DNA of 64,000 bases from Streptomyces sp. CB01881 (GCF_002953255.1 NZ_CP026498.1:9450066-9514065), one strand, 5' to 3'. Shown: positions 49,827-60,810, numbered from the stretch's first letter. Notes: a model not told the origin generated them from the letters alone. Numbers and translations are program-made.

Positions 49827-51607
49827 GCGGTGAGCCCGCTCAGGCCGGTGGGCACGTGCATGGTCTGCAGGGTGCGCCCGCCGATGTACATGTGCACGCC
49901 GCAGGGCAGGCAGGGGTCGAAGCTGCGCACCGCGCGCATGATGTCGATGCCCTTGAAGTTCTCCGGGGAGTTCTCCTCGAAGATCGGCGTGTTCTGCACC
50001 GCGTCCTCGTACGGTCCCGGCGTGCCGTAGCTGTCGCGGACGCTGGCGTTCCACGGGGTGGGCGGGTAGGGGTGGTAGTTGGCGATCTTGCCGTCGCGGA
50101 TCACCATGTGGTGCGAGAGCACGCCGCGCACGGCCTCGGTGAAGCCGCAGCCGATCGACTCGTCCGGCACCTCGAAGCGCTCCCAGGTCTGGCTGCGCCC
50201 GGCGCGGACCTCGTCGAGCGCCTTCTCGGCGAAGTGCAGGGCGGCGGCGGCCGCGTAGGCCTGGAAGTAGGTGCGGGCCCGGTTGCGCTCGATGGCGTTG
50301 CTCCACTGCGGGATCTTCCACTCGAAGGTGACCTCGGGCTTGGTCATCGAGCGGGGCAGGTTGATCTGGACGCTGTGGCCGGTGGCCTTGACGTAGCCGA
50401 TGTCGACCAGCCCGGACAGGGCGGTGGACCACAGCCGCGCGAGGGGGCCGCCGCCGGTGTCGAGGGCGAGGTGGTCCTTGCCGTCGAACCAGCGCGGGGA
50501 CATCACCCAGCTGTACTTGTCGTCGAAGTTGCGCTTCTGCGGCTGCGGGATGGTGTGCTGGTTCCACGGGTGGCGGGGGTCGACCGGGTTGCCCAGCGGG
50601 TCGTGGGTGACGAAGAGCTCCTTGCCCTGCCAGTCCTCGTAGTAGGAGCTGCCGAGCAGGATCCGGATGCCGAGGTTGATCTGCGTCAGGTCGTTGGTGA
50701 CGAGCTTGCCGTCGACGACGACACCGGGGGTGACGAACATCCTGCGGCCCCAGTCCGTCATGTTGCGGTACGTGAAGTCGCAGTGGTCCGGGTCGTTGAG
50801 GCTGCCCCAGCAGCCGAGCAGGACCCGCCGGCGGCCGACCTCCTCGTAGCCGGGCAGGGCCTGGTAGAAGAAGTCGAAGAGGTCGTCGTGCAGCGGCACG
50901 ACCTTCTTCATGAACTCGACGTAGCGCATCAGCCGGGTCAGGTAGTCGGTGAACAGCTGCACCGTCGCCACCGTGCCGACGCCGCCCGGGTAGAGCGTGG
51001 AGGGGTGCACGTGGCGGCCCTCCATCAGGCAGAACATCTCCCGGGTGTAGCGGCTGACCTGGAGCGCCTCGCGGTAGAACTCGCCCTCGATCGGGTTGAG
51101 CGAGCGCATGATGTCGGCGATCGTCTTGTAGCCGTGGTCGCCGGCGTGCGGGGCCTCGGTGCGCTCGGCCAGTTCCAGGACGCCCGGGTTGGTCTCGCGG
51201 ACCATCTTCTCGCAGTAGTCGACCCCGACCAGGTTCTCCTGGAAGATGTTGTGGTCGAACATGTACTCCGCGGCCTCGCCGAGGTTGATGATCCACTCGC
51301 CCAGGTGCGGGGGCTTCACGCCGTACGCCATGTTCTGGGTGTAGACCGAACAGGTGGCGTGGTTGTCGCCGCAGATCCCGCAGATCCGGCTGGTGATGAA
51401 GTGCGCGTCGCGCGGGTCCTTGCCGCGCATGAAGACGCTGTAGCCGCGGAAGACCGAGGAGGTGCTGTAGCACTCCGCGACCCTCTTCTGCTTGAAGTCG
51501 ATCTTCGTGTGGATGCCGAGGCTGCCCACGATCCGGGTGATCGGGTCCCAGGACATCTCCGTCAGGCCGCTGCCGTCGCCGGCCGCCCTGGTCGTCGGTG
51601 TTGCCAT
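49823..51607 (-). CDS. hhyL: [NiFe]-hydrogenase large subunit, actinobacterial group 1h type
   Basis: A protein of 594 residues. The L1 motif RICGICGDNHATC holds Cys76 and Cys79, and the L2 motif DPCLPCGVH holds Cys566 and Cys569; these bind nickel and iron. Cleavage after His572 would release a 22-residue tail, matching the protease gene in the operon. The overall sequence (SLGIHTKIDFKQKRVAEC, NLGEAAEYMFDHNIFQENLV) is that of high-affinity O2-tolerant actinobacterial hydrogenases that oxidise atmospheric H2. ATG at 51607 was chosen as the first ATG of the conserved protein. Confidence 0.92.
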   Translation of the reverse strand: MATPTTRAAGDGSGLTEMSWDPITRIVGSLGIHTKIDFKQKRVAECYSTSSVFRGYSVFMRGKDPRDAHFITSRICGICGDNHATCSVYTQNMAYGVKPPHLGEWIINLGEAAEYMFDHNIFQENLVGVDYCEKMVRETNPGVLELAERTEAPHAGDHGYKTIADIMRSLNPIEGEFYREALQVSRYTREMFCLMEGRHVHPSTLYPGGVGTVATVQLFTDYLTRLMRYVEFMKKVVPLHDDLFDFFYQALPGYEEVGRRRVLLGCWGSLNDPDHCDFTYRNMTDWGRRMFVTPGVVVDGKLVTNDLTQINLGIRILLGSSYYEDWQGKELFVTHDPLGNPVDPRHPWNQHTIPQPQKRNFDDKYSWVMSPRWFDGKDHLALDTGGGPLARLWSTALSGLVDIGYVKATGHSVQINLPRSMTKPEVTFEWKIPQWSNAIERNRARTYFQAYAAAAALHFAEKALDEVRAGRSQTWERFEVPDESIGCGFTEAVRGVLSHHMVIRDGKIANYHPYPPTPWNASVRDSYGTPGPYEDAVQNTPIFEENSPENFKGIDIMRAVRSFDPCLPCGVHMYIGGRTLQTMHVPTGLSGLTA

Positions 51608-51633
51608 CGTGTCTGCGTGTCCTTGTCTAGGGG

Positions 51634-51675
51634 GGTCTACGAGGTCTACGGGTCTACGGGGTCTACGGGGTCTAC
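51634..51675. repeat. Five GGTCTAC direct repeats between the hydrogenase subunit genes
   Basis: GGTCTAC occurs at 51634, 51643, 51651, 51660 and 51669, spaced 8-9 bases. It fills the 123-base gap between small- and large-subunit genes, just upstream of the large-subunit start, where it could affect translation or mRNA processing. It may also simply be slippage-prone DNA. Confidence 0.75.
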
Positions 51676-51730
51676 GAGCGGGGCGGAGGCCGACGGGGCC
51701 GCACACCGGTCGGTGTGCGGCCCTCGCCTG

Positions 51731-52777
<1,047 letters not shown>

Positions 52778-52910
52778 GAGGATGCCTCCTCGGGGATGGG
52801 AGCCGGACGAAATGGCTCGAAGACAAGTCATAGCAACGGTTCGGATCGAACGCCGGTCCGGAAAGCCGAAGGGGTCACCCGGGCGCCGCAAGCGGGCGGG
52901 GCCGTTCGGG

Positions 52911-54602
52911 TCACATCCGCGCGGCGGACCCGGCGGGCGCGGGGCGCTTGCGCACGAACGCGGACCGCAGCGCGTGGTACGGCGATTCGGGGGTGAAGAA
53001 CTGCCGGTGCATCACCGCGAGCTCCTCCTCCCGGTACGCCGCCAGCGGCTTGGCCCGCTCGTCGGCCTCGCGGGCGGCCTTCTTCGCCGCGATCCGGCGC
53101 TGGGCGGTGGGCGAGGCGGCGAGCAGCCCGGCCAGGCGGGCCGCATTCGGCCCGAACTCCTGCGGCCCGCAGTCGAGCACCCGGTCGACCAGGCCGATCC
53201 GCCCGGCGGCCGCCGCGGACACCGGCAGCGCCTGACGGGTCAGCCGTTCGGCCTCCGCCGCGCCCACCCGGCGCGGGAGGGTGTACGTCCAGTACTCCGA
53301 GCCGTACAGCCCCATCAACCGGTAGTGCGGGTTGAGAACGGAGCCGTGGCGGCACCACACCTCGTCCGCGGCCAGGGCCAGCATCACCCCGCCGGCCGCC
53401 GCGTTCCCCGCGACGGCGGCGACCACCAGCCGGTCGGTGGTGGTGAGGACCTCGGCGACCAGGTCGTCCATCGCCGTGATGTTGGCCCAGGACTCGGCGG
53501 CCTGGTCCGGCGCGGCCTCGATGACGTTGAGATGGATGCCGTTGGAGAAGAAGTCCCGGCCGCCGCCGAGCACCAGCACCGAGGTCGGGCGGGCGGCGGC
53601 GAAACGGTACGCCTCCAGCAACCGCCGGCAGTGGTCGGTGGACATCGCCCCGCCCGGGAACGAGAACCGCAGGAAGCCCACCGGGCCGTCCTCCCGGTAG
53701 CGGATGTCCGACCACGCGGCGCCCTCCCTCCCGCCCGGCATCAGCGGCACCGGCACCTCCGGGACGGGCGGCAGCAGGGCGCCGAGCGCCGTCACGGCCG
53801 GGAGTTTGAAGGTCGCGGGCCCGCCGGGTGTACGGCGGCGGCGGAGTTCGGGGATCCACACTGCGCCGTCCGGGGTAGCGCGGCACACCGCGCCGGCGCG
53901 GGTGGCGAGCAGTTCGCCCGGACGGCCGCGCAGCACCGGCTCGCGGTGCCCGCCGTGCAGGTACCACTCGCCGCCGCACAGCGCGTCGAGCACCCCGGGT
54001 TGGGAGTCCGCCGCGCGGAGCCTGCGCAGCACCACCTCGGTGGAGTCGCCGGCCCAGTCGATCCGGCGCTCCTCCTGCCGCAGGAGGGGCCGGGTGCGCA
54101 CCGTCTGCCGCCAGCCGGGGCCGTGCTGCGGCTGCGGCGCGTGGCAGCCCGAGGCGACCCGCTCCACGGCGAGCAGCGCGGCCGCGACGGCCGCGTCGGA
54201 GACCTCGTTGCGGTACAGGTCACTCTTGCCGCGCTCGGGCACCCGGCAGGGCGCCCACGCCCAGACCGGCCCGGCGTCCATCTCCGCCTCGGCCTGGAGC
54301 ACCGTGACGCCCCACTCGGCCAGGCCGTCCTGGATCGCCCGGTCGAGGGAGGACGGGCCGCGGTCACCCGGCGGGCCGGGATGGACGATCAGGCAGGTGA
54401 GCTCCGACCAGACGTCCTGCGGGATCGCCGTCCGGAGCATCGGGGCGAGCAGCAGGTCCGGCCGCAGGCGGGCCACCGAGGCCCGCAACTCGTCGTCGTC
54501 ACCAGCCAGTTGGACGTCCACGAGGTGCCGCCGCTCGCGCAGTTCGGCGTACAGCCGCTGGCTGAGGCTGTTGAACGCGCTGGCGAGGAGCAGGATCCGC
54601 AT
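52911..54602 (-). CDS. hypX: HypX: formyl-THF hydrolase/enoyl-CoA hydratase-like CO synthase for hydrogenase
   Basis: A protein of 563 residues of two parts. The N-terminal 250 residues are formyltransferase-like (LIVHPGPPGDRGPSSLDRAI holding the catalytic HPG...D pattern); the C-terminal 280 are enoyl-CoA hydratase/crotonase-like (VLVLGGGRDFFSNGIHLNVI, AVAGNAAAGGVMLALAADEV). This architecture is HypX (HoxX), which makes the active-site CO from formyl-tetrahydrofolate under aerobic conditions. It is the first gene of the operon, 133 bases upstream of the small subunit, and its presence agrees with an aerobic H2-oxidising lifestyle. Confidence 0.9.
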   Translation of the reverse strand: MRILLLASAFNSLSQRLYAELRERRHLVDVQLAGDDDELRASVARLRPDLLLAPMLRTAIPQDVWSELTCLIVHPGPPGDRGPSSLDRAIQDGLAEWGVTVLQAEAEMDAGPVWAWAPCRVPERGKSDLYRNEVSDAAVAAALLAVERVASGCHAPQPQHGPGWRQTVRTRPLLRQEERRIDWAGDSTEVVLRRLRAADSQPGVLDALCGGEWYLHGGHREPVLRGRPGELLATRAGAVCRATPDGAVWIPELRRRRTPGGPATFKLPAVTALGALLPPVPEVPVPLMPGGREGAAWSDIRYREDGPVGFLRFSFPGGAMSTDHCRRLLEAYRFAAARPTSVLVLGGGRDFFSNGIHLNVIEAAPDQAAESWANITAMDDLVAEVLTTTDRLVVAAVAGNAAAGGVMLALAADEVWCRHGSVLNPHYRLMGLYGSEYWTYTLPRRVGAAEAERLTRQALPVSAAAAGRIGLVDRVLDCGPQEFGPNAARLAGLLAASPTAQRRIAAKKAAREADERAKPLAAYREEELAVMHRQFFTPESPYHALRSAFVRKRPAPAGSAARM

Positions 54603-54837
54603 GTCCGCCTCCGACGATGTGGGCCTCCGGTAACCCGGCGATCATGGCCCCGCACCCGCCGCGCCCCCGCCCCGTCCGGCCCGCCGCGCCGCCCGTTCAC
54701 CCGGGCGGCGGCGGGGCCGCGGGCGGCGGCGGCCCGCACGCCCGTACCGGCCGCGGACGGGGGCCGGCGACGAAGGTGCCGGTCCGCAGGCTCCGCCGGA
54801 TCTCCCGCCCCGGCCGTGCCGGGACAGGAACTGCGCC

Positions 54838-55161
54838 GTGTGCACCGGCGGTCCGGGCGCCGCCGTCCTGCTGACGCTCTGGGGCGCGGCGTACGGCGCC
54901 GTACCGGCCTGCTCCCTCACCTGGTTCCTCGCCGCGGCCCCGCACGCCCCGGAGGCGGCCGGTGTGCTGTTCACCTCGTCCTTCCAGGCGACCCTGTCGA
55001 TCGGTGCCCTGACCGGCGGCCTCGTGGTGGACCGCTCCTCCCCCGCCACCGTCATGGTGCTGGGGGGCGTCGCCCTCCTCGCTGCCGCCACCGTGTGGGG
55101 GTACGGCCACCGGGTCCGGCCCGAGCCGGCAGCCGGCTCGGAGCCCGGGGCCCGCCCCTGA
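54838..55161 (+). pseudogene. MFS transporter C-terminal remnant
   Basis: The 107 residues from GTG at 54838 (LWGAAYGAVPACSLTWFLAA, EAAGVLFTSSFQATLSIGAL, GGLVVDRSS) match the last three or four transmembrane segments of a DHA1-type MFS permease. The first two-thirds of the gene is absent; the 230 bases upstream hold no MFS similarity. Probably a deletion remnant. Confidence 0.65.
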
Positions 55162-55362
55162 CGCCGAACGGACGCGGCCGTCCGGACCGGCCGGGAAAGT
55201 GTCGGGTGACCGGCCGACAACGCGGTCTCGACGATCAGCCGACACGGGGACTCCGGCGCCGCCCGACGCGGATCCCGCACCGGCGCAGGAGGCTCGATCA
55301 CCGCCCACCGGGCATCCGTCGACGACGAGTCGCAGGAAGGCTTGCACGAGCAGACACACAGG

Positions 55363-55403
55363 GCGGCGGTGTTCGCGGACGGCTCGACCGCGAACACCGC
55401 CGC
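55363..55403. terminator. Terminator hairpin after the alpha/beta hydrolase pair
   Basis: GCGGCGGTGTTCGCGG pairs perfectly with its complement at 55388-55403 over a 9-base loop. It lies 44 bases beyond the stop of the minus-strand hydrolase gene. Confidence 0.7.
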
Positions 55404-55446
55404 CGGTGCATCACGCCACGCGGTCGGTCAATCAGCCGGCACGTCC

Positions 55447-57036
55447 TCAGGCCCCGATCTCGAACTCGGGCGGCTCAAGACACGCGAGGCACTCCGTGTT
55501 CGGCGCGCTCGGAGTGTCGAAGAACGAGCGGGTGATCGACTGCGCGCACGGCGAGTCGGCGAAGACCACATGGGCGACGTAGGGGACGGTCACCTCGGTG
55601 GACCGGCTCAGCGTACGGGCGGCGTACGGCCCGCTGCTCGGTGCGGTCTGGGAGTCGAAACCGCCCGACAGGACGAGCGTCGGGATGTCGCTGCGCGTCA
55701 CCTCCCGGACCGAGCGCGGCGCCGCGGGGACGTCCCAGGCGCGGCAGTCCGCGTGCAGCCAGGCGAGCAACGGAGCGTTGGCCAGCACCGAGTCGGGGAA
55801 CGACGGGAACGCGCGCCGCCCCGCCTCAAGCACGTCGGCCTCGCTCTCGAACGGTGTCCACTCGCTGCAGAAGACGCCGAAGGCGAGCCCGTGGGAGACC
55901 CTTCCCATGGCCGCCGGATCGTACCTTCCCCCCGCCAGCTGTTCGGCGATCCGCTGCGGGTTGCCGTGGGCCAGTTCGTCGATGGAGCGGGGCACTCCGG
56001 CCGCCAGGTGGCTGGCGAAGGTCAGCCAGCCCACCAGGAGTCCGCCGTCCAGCACGACCTCCACCGGCTCCGGCCGGCCCGGGACGGTGACGGTGGTGGT
56101 GACCGGTCGGGCTTCGAGCTCACTGACGAGGCGCTCGAAGGTGGCCTTCAGGTCCGGGTAGTGGTCGTTGCAGGCGGGCTGGTCCGCGCAGGCCTTGAAG
56201 ATGCCGTCGAAGCCCTCCCGTGCGGCCTTCCAGGTGACGGCTCCGCCGGCCAGCGACGGTGGCAGGACGCCGTCGATGCCGACCGACCGGAGGCCTTCCG
56301 GGTGCAGGCGCATGTAGAGGAGCGCCAGGTCGGTGCCGTAGGAGATGCCGAACACGTTCCACTGCTCGATGCCGAGCGCGACGCGCAGGTCGGCGTAGTC
56401 GGCGGCGCTCTCGGTGCTGTTGTACGCGCCGAGGTCGGCTCCGCGGTCCACCAGCCGGTCGCGGCAGGCCTGCGTCGCCTCGACGTGCAGGCGCCCGGTG
56501 GACGGCGCGCCGTAGACGAGGCCGAGGGAGTCCGCGTTGAACTGGTCGATGTTCGGGCAGGTGAGGGCCGGGTCGGCCGAGTAGGTCCCCCGCTGGGACA
56601 TGAAGATCACGTCCCGGTCGTGGTTCAGGCCGCCGTTGACCGCCATCCGGATCTCGGAGTTCGCGTCGTCGCCGGGGCCGCCGGCGAGCCACACGATCGG
56701 GTCGGGCGCCCGCTTCTGCGTGGCCGGCACGATCGCGACCGCGAGGGTGATCCTCCGCCCCCTGGGGTGGGAACGGTTCTCGGGCACCGTGAGCGTTCCG
56801 CAGCGGGCCCCCTCCAGTTCGGGGGTCGGGTCCGCCGTCCGCGGGCAGGGGCCCGGCTCGAACCGGGCGTGGCCCGCCGTCCTGGCGACCGTGCCGAGTG
56901 GCTCTGCGGCACCGGCCTCGGCCTGGGCGGGCAGGGCGGCGAGGCCGGTGAGGAGGACACCGGCCGCGGCCCCGGCCAGCGTGGTCCGGAGCCGTCGTAC
57001 GGTGCGACGGCGGTGGGGTGGGCGGACAGGCATCAT
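55447..57036 (-). CDS. Secreted alpha/beta hydrolase (TAP-like/SCO7095-type peptidase) 2
   Basis: A protein of 529 residues with a twin-Arg-containing signal peptide (RRLRTTLAGAAAGVLLTGLA, cleavage near AQA-EA). The nucleophile elbow is FGISYGTDLALLY; a C-terminal TAP-like lid domain has TLVLSGGFDSQTAP (Asp) and YVAHVVFADSPCAQSI (His). Such secreted enzymes act as aminopeptidases or tripeptidyl peptidases or esterases. It overlaps the upstream paralogue by four bases; the two are about 40 percent identical by eye, so a tandem duplication. Confidence 0.82.
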   Translation of the reverse strand: MMPVRPPHRRRTVRRLRTTLAGAAAGVLLTGLAALPAQAEAGAAEPLGTVARTAGHARFEPGPCPRTADPTPELEGARCGTLTVPENRSHPRGRRITLAVAIVPATQKRAPDPIVWLAGGPGDDANSEIRMAVNGGLNHDRDVIFMSQRGTYSADPALTCPNIDQFNADSLGLVYGAPSTGRLHVEATQACRDRLVDRGADLGAYNSTESAADYADLRVALGIEQWNVFGISYGTDLALLYMRLHPEGLRSVGIDGVLPPSLAGGAVTWKAAREGFDGIFKACADQPACNDHYPDLKATFERLVSELEARPVTTTVTVPGRPEPVEVVLDGGLLVGWLTFASHLAAGVPRSIDELAHGNPQRIAEQLAGGRYDPAAMGRVSHGLAFGVFCSEWTPFESEADVLEAGRRAFPSFPDSVLANAPLLAWLHADCRAWDVPAAPRSVREVTRSDIPTLVLSGGFDSQTAPSSGPYAARTLSRSTEVTVPYVAHVVFADSPCAQSITRSFFDTPSAPNTECLACLEPPEFEIGA

Positions 57037-58700
57037 GCGGTCTCCGGCTCAGGGGTGATGGTGAACGGTTTGGGCTCCAGCCCCGCCACGCAGGCGGTGT
57101 CGGGCGCGGTCGGGCGTGCGAGGAAGGAGGCCAGGACGCTCTGCGCGCAGGGCGACTGGGGCACGACGAAGTGGCCGATTCCCGGGATCAGCACGGTGGT
57201 CGAGCGGGACAGCGTCCGGGCCGTGTACGGGCCCCAGCTCGCCCCGGTCTTCGCGTCGAAGGTTCCGGAGACGACGAGCGCCGGCACGTCGCTGCGGGTG
57301 GCCACCCGCTGGACGGCGGTGCGGTCCGGGACGTTCCAGGCGCGGCAGACGTCGTGCTCGAAGGGCAGCTGCGGGGCCTGGGCCAGGACCGTGTCCGGCC
57401 ATCCGGGGAAGGCCCGGCGCCCTGCCTGGAGCAGATCGGCCTCCGAGTATCCCGGCACCCATTCGCTGCAGGCCACCGACTGCGTCAGGCCGTGGGCGAC
57501 CTCGCCGATGACGGGCGTCGCGCCGGCGGCCTGGGCGCGGGCGAAGCGCTCCGGATTCCCGTGCGCGAGTTCGTCGAGCGCAGCGGGGACGTCAACGGCC
57601 TTGACGGCGTTGGCGACCAGCAGGTTCACCAGCGCGCCCCCGTCGAGGACGACCCTCACCGGGCTGCCTCCTCCCGGAGGCTGCGCGCTCACCGTGAGGG
57701 GGTGCGCCTCCAGCCGCCGGACCTGCTCCGTCAGCGTGCGCGGGAGGTCCGGGTAGCGGTTCCTGCACAGGGGCTGGGCCGCGCACGCCGCGAAGATCGC
57801 GCCGATCCCCTCCCGGGCGCTGTCCCAGGTCCATGGCAGGCTCACGATCTGCGGGGGTACGACCGAGTCGATCGCCACCGAGCGGATCCCCTCGGGGTGC
57901 CGACGCAGGTAGGTGAGGGCCAGCTCGGTGCCGTAGGAGTACCCGTAGACGTTCCACCGCCCGATGCCCAGCGCCCTGCGCAGGTCCGCGAAGTCGGCGG
58001 CGTTCTCGGTGGTGTTGTAGGCGCTCAGCTCGACCCCGTCGGCCGTCAGCCGGTCACGGCACTCCTGGGCCGCGCGTACCAGGAGCCGCCCGGTCGACGG
58101 CGCGTCGTACCGCAGCCCCACGGCGGTCGCGTTGAACCGGTCGATCTCCGGACAGGCGAGGCTCGGCCGTGAGTGGAGCGTTCCCCGCTGCGCCATGACG
58201 ATCAGTTCGTGGTCGCGGTTCACACCGGAATCGACCAGGAAGGGGATGCTCCCGAAGGCGTCGCCGCCGGGTCCCCCCTCCATGAACACCACCGGCTCCG
58301 CGGCCGGCCTCGCCGACACGGCCGGAATGACCGCCACGGCCAGCCGGATCGTCCGCCCGCCCCGCCCGCCGTGTTCGTGCGGCTCGCGGCTCTCGGGCAC
58401 CTCCAGGAACCCGCACCGCCCGGGGACCGGCTCGGGCGTCTGCGGACAGGGACCGGGCACGAACCGCACCGGGGCCCCTGACAGGGGCTCACGGACGGGC
58501 GGTGACAGCGCACTGCTCGGCGTCGGGCCGGCCACACCCAGGAAGGCCAGACCGGCTGCGGCGAGCGCCACCCCGCTGCGCGCACCCCCGGAACGCCGCC
58601 GCGCGGACCGGTGCCCCACCCGTCTTCGTCCGGACCCGCCGGTCCCGCCGGTCCCGCGAACGGACGGCAGGCAGACCGGACCGATGCCCTGTTCCCTCAT
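57033..58700 (-). CDS. Secreted alpha/beta hydrolase (TAP-like/SCO7095-type peptidase) 1
   Basis: A protein of 555 residues. A basic N-terminus precedes a hydrophobic signal segment (SGVALAAAGLAFLGVAG). The nucleophile elbow is YGYSYGTELALTY, with VVSGTFDAKTGASWG (Asp) and IPGIGHFVVPQSPCAQS (His) near the end. VFMEGGPGGDAFGSIPF forms the oxyanion region. First gene of a two-gene operon with its paralogue. The physiological substrate (peptides or ester antibiotics) is not predictable. Confidence 0.82.
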   Translation of the reverse strand: MREQGIGPVCLPSVRGTGGTGGSGRRRVGHRSARRRSGGARSGVALAAAGLAFLGVAGPTPSSALSPPVREPLSGAPVRFVPGPCPQTPEPVPGRCGFLEVPESREPHEHGGRGGRTIRLAVAVIPAVSARPAAEPVVFMEGGPGGDAFGSIPFLVDSGVNRDHELIVMAQRGTLHSRPSLACPEIDRFNATAVGLRYDAPSTGRLLVRAAQECRDRLTADGVELSAYNTTENAADFADLRRALGIGRWNVYGYSYGTELALTYLRRHPEGIRSVAIDSVVPPQIVSLPWTWDSAREGIGAIFAACAAQPLCRNRYPDLPRTLTEQVRRLEAHPLTVSAQPPGGGSPVRVVLDGGALVNLLVANAVKAVDVPAALDELAHGNPERFARAQAAGATPVIGEVAHGLTQSVACSEWVPGYSEADLLQAGRRAFPGWPDTVLAQAPQLPFEHDVCRAWNVPDRTAVQRVATRSDVPALVVSGTFDAKTGASWGPYTARTLSRSTTVLIPGIGHFVVPQSPCAQSVLASFLARPTAPDTACVAGLEPKPFTITPEPETA

Positions 58701-58988
58701 GTGATCTCGTCTCTCTCACGTCCGCGCAGGGGGACGGCACTGCGTGGTTCTGCCCGCCGCCGCGTGGTTCGTACGGGCACTGCACGGCCAGCGTGCGTCG
58801 ACGGGGAGACGCCCACCACTCGTGGGATCCACACGGAGCAGGCCGGCGTCACGCCCCGGGCGCGCTCCCGCCGCCCCGGCCCCGATCCGCTCGGACTCCG
58901 TCTCCGCGGAGGGTCGACGCCGGCAGCGGGAACACCTCGGCCGGCCGGTCGCGGCACGGGCCCTGTCGAACGCCGGCCGGTCGGCCGG

Positions 58989-59747
58989 TCAACGAGGAGC
59001 CGGTTCCGCCCGGGTGTGCAGCAGGCCGCGCGCTGCGAGCCTGTCCAGCCGGTGCTGTTCCCGGGCCGCCCAGCACTCCACCCGCGCCGGGTCCAGTGGC
59101 CCGCCGTGGCCGACGTGCAGCGTGGTGGGCTTCAGCCCGAGCATGGCCCGCAGGCTGGCCAGGTTGCCGACCGGGTCGTCGTGGAACGGCGGATTGGCCG
59201 GCCTGCGGCGGGCCGTGCCGAGGAACGAGGTGGCGACCAGGTCGCCCGCGACGAGATCGCCCGCGTCGGTGAGCACCGACATCGACCCGGCGGTGTGCCC
59301 CGGGGTGGGCATGATCCGGGCGTCGACGCCGTGCTCGTACAACGTCGTGGGCCCGTCGACCAGCAGGTCCGGCCGGAAGGGTTCCGCATGCTCGTGGAAG
59401 GCGTCCAGCCGGTCCAGGAAACGGCCGAACCGCCCGGTGGGAAGGTACGGTTCCCGGATCCGGCCGGTCGTGTAGGGCCCGATGTCCGCGATGTGCGCGA
59501 CCACCGGGGCCCCGGTGGCCCGGCGCAGTTCCGCGGCGGATCCGAAGTGGTCGATGTGGGCGTGGGTGATGACGATCGCCGAGACGTCGCCGGGCTCGAT
59601 GCCGTGCTCGGCGATCCGCGCCAGGATCTTCGCACCGCTGCCCGGGATGCCGGTGTCGACCAGGACGGCCCTACGGCCCAGCAGCAGGAAGGCGTTGACG
59701 TTGTGTTTGCCCATGACCGGTACCGGAACGACTGTGGTGTGTGCCAT
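58989..59747 (-). CDS. Metallo-beta-lactamase fold hydrolase
   Basis: A protein of 252 residues with the binuclear zinc motif ITHAHIDHFGSAAEL, then TPGHTAGSMSVL, AGDLVATSFLG and the final LHVGHGGPLD. Glyoxalase II-like family; the substrate is unknown. It is divergent from the AraC regulator gene with 92 bases between starts, so probably its target. Confidence 0.83.
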   Translation of the reverse strand: MAHTTVVPVPVMGKHNVNAFLLLGRRAVLVDTGIPGSGAKILARIAEHGIEPGDVSAIVITHAHIDHFGSAAELRRATGAPVVAHIADIGPYTTGRIREPYLPTGRFGRFLDRLDAFHEHAEPFRPDLLVDGPTTLYEHGVDARIMPTPGHTAGSMSVLTDAGDLVAGDLVATSFLGTARRRPANPPFHDDPVGNLASLRAMLGLKPTTLHVGHGGPLDPARVECWAAREQHRLDRLAARGLLHTRAEPAPR

Positions 59748-59839
59748 GAAGGTGACGCTATGTCCGCGCAGTTGAGCCTTTCCATGCCTGTCCGAGGCGG
59801 ATTCCTGTCCGTTCGTCTCACTGCAGGTAGTGTGCGGGT

Positions 59840-60784
59840 ATGGATGTCCTCGCCGATGTGCTGTCCGCCACGAAGATCGGCGGCACCGTCACCGCCAGGG
59901 TGCATGCCGCCGGGCCGTGGGGGATCGAGTTCCCGCACCTGCCCTCGGCCGTCTTCCACCACGTCTCCCGGGGCAGCTGCTGGCTGCGCCTGCCGGGCGC
60001 CGGCCCACTCCCCCTGACGGCAGGTGACCTCGTCCTGCTCCCGGCCGGCACCGGCCACGTGATGGCCGGCGACCCGACGGGACCGACGGTCCGGTTCGAG
60101 GACGTCACCCGGGCGCAGCGCAGCGGACCGGGCACACCGATCGACTTCCCCGGCCCCGGGCCCCGGACCAGCCTCGTCTGCGGCGGCTACCGCTTCGACA
60201 CCCACGCCTCCCACCCGTTGCTGACCCTGCCGCCGGTGCTGCTGCTGCGTGCCGACCCCTCGGCGCGCCGGCACGACCTCACCGAGACGCTGCGCATGCT
60301 GACCGCCGAACTCGCCGACCCGGCGCCGGGCTCACAGACCATCACCGACCGGCTGGTCGACGTCCTCTTCGTCCACGTCCTGCGCCAGTGGGAGGCCTCC
60401 CGGGACGCCCCGGACCGCGGCGCCGGCTGGTGGGCGGCCCTGCGCGACGCCGAGGTCGCCGCCGCGATCTCCCTCATCCACGAAGGACCCGGGCGGGCGT
60501 GGACCGTGGACGCCCTGGCCCGCGAGGTCGGCGTCTCCCGGGCCACCCTGTCCCGCCGCTTCACCCGCCTCGTCGGCGAGCCCCCGCTGGCCTACCTCAC
60601 ACGCTGGCGCCTGGAGATCGCCGCACGAAGGCTCCGGGACACCAAGGACTCCGTCACCCGCATCGCCAACAGCGTCGGCTACACCTCCGAGTTCGCCTTC
60701 TCCCGCGCGTTCACCCGCCACCGCGGCACCCCGCCCAGCCGTTACCGGGCCACCCACTCGGCCCCGGGTGCGGGTCGCGGCTGA
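59840..60784 (+). CDS. AraC family transcriptional regulator with N-terminal cupin domain
   Basis: A protein of 314 residues. N-terminal cupin (GIEFPHLPSAVFHHVSRG, LTAGDLVLLPAGTGHVM), AraC_binding_2-like, and two C-terminal helix-turn-helix motifs (WTVDALAREVGVSRATLSRR; VTRIANSVGYTSEFAFSRAF). Divergently arranged with the metallo-beta-lactamase-fold gene, which it likely controls in response to a small molecule bound by the cupin. Confidence 0.85.
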   Translation: MDVLADVLSATKIGGTVTARVHAAGPWGIEFPHLPSAVFHHVSRGSCWLRLPGAGPLPLTAGDLVLLPAGTGHVMAGDPTGPTVRFEDVTRAQRSGPGTPIDFPGPGPRTSLVCGGYRFDTHASHPLLTLPPVLLLRADPSARRHDLTETLRMLTAELADPAPGSQTITDRLVDVLFVHVLRQWEASRDAPDRGAGWWAALRDAEVAAAISLIHEGPGRAWTVDALAREVGVSRATLSRRFTRLVGEPPLAYLTRWRLEIAARRLRDTKDSVTRIANSVGYTSEFAFSRAFTRHRGTPPSRYRATHSAPGAGRG

Positions 60785-60810
60785 GCGGCTCCTCGCGAAT
60801 CGACCCGGGG

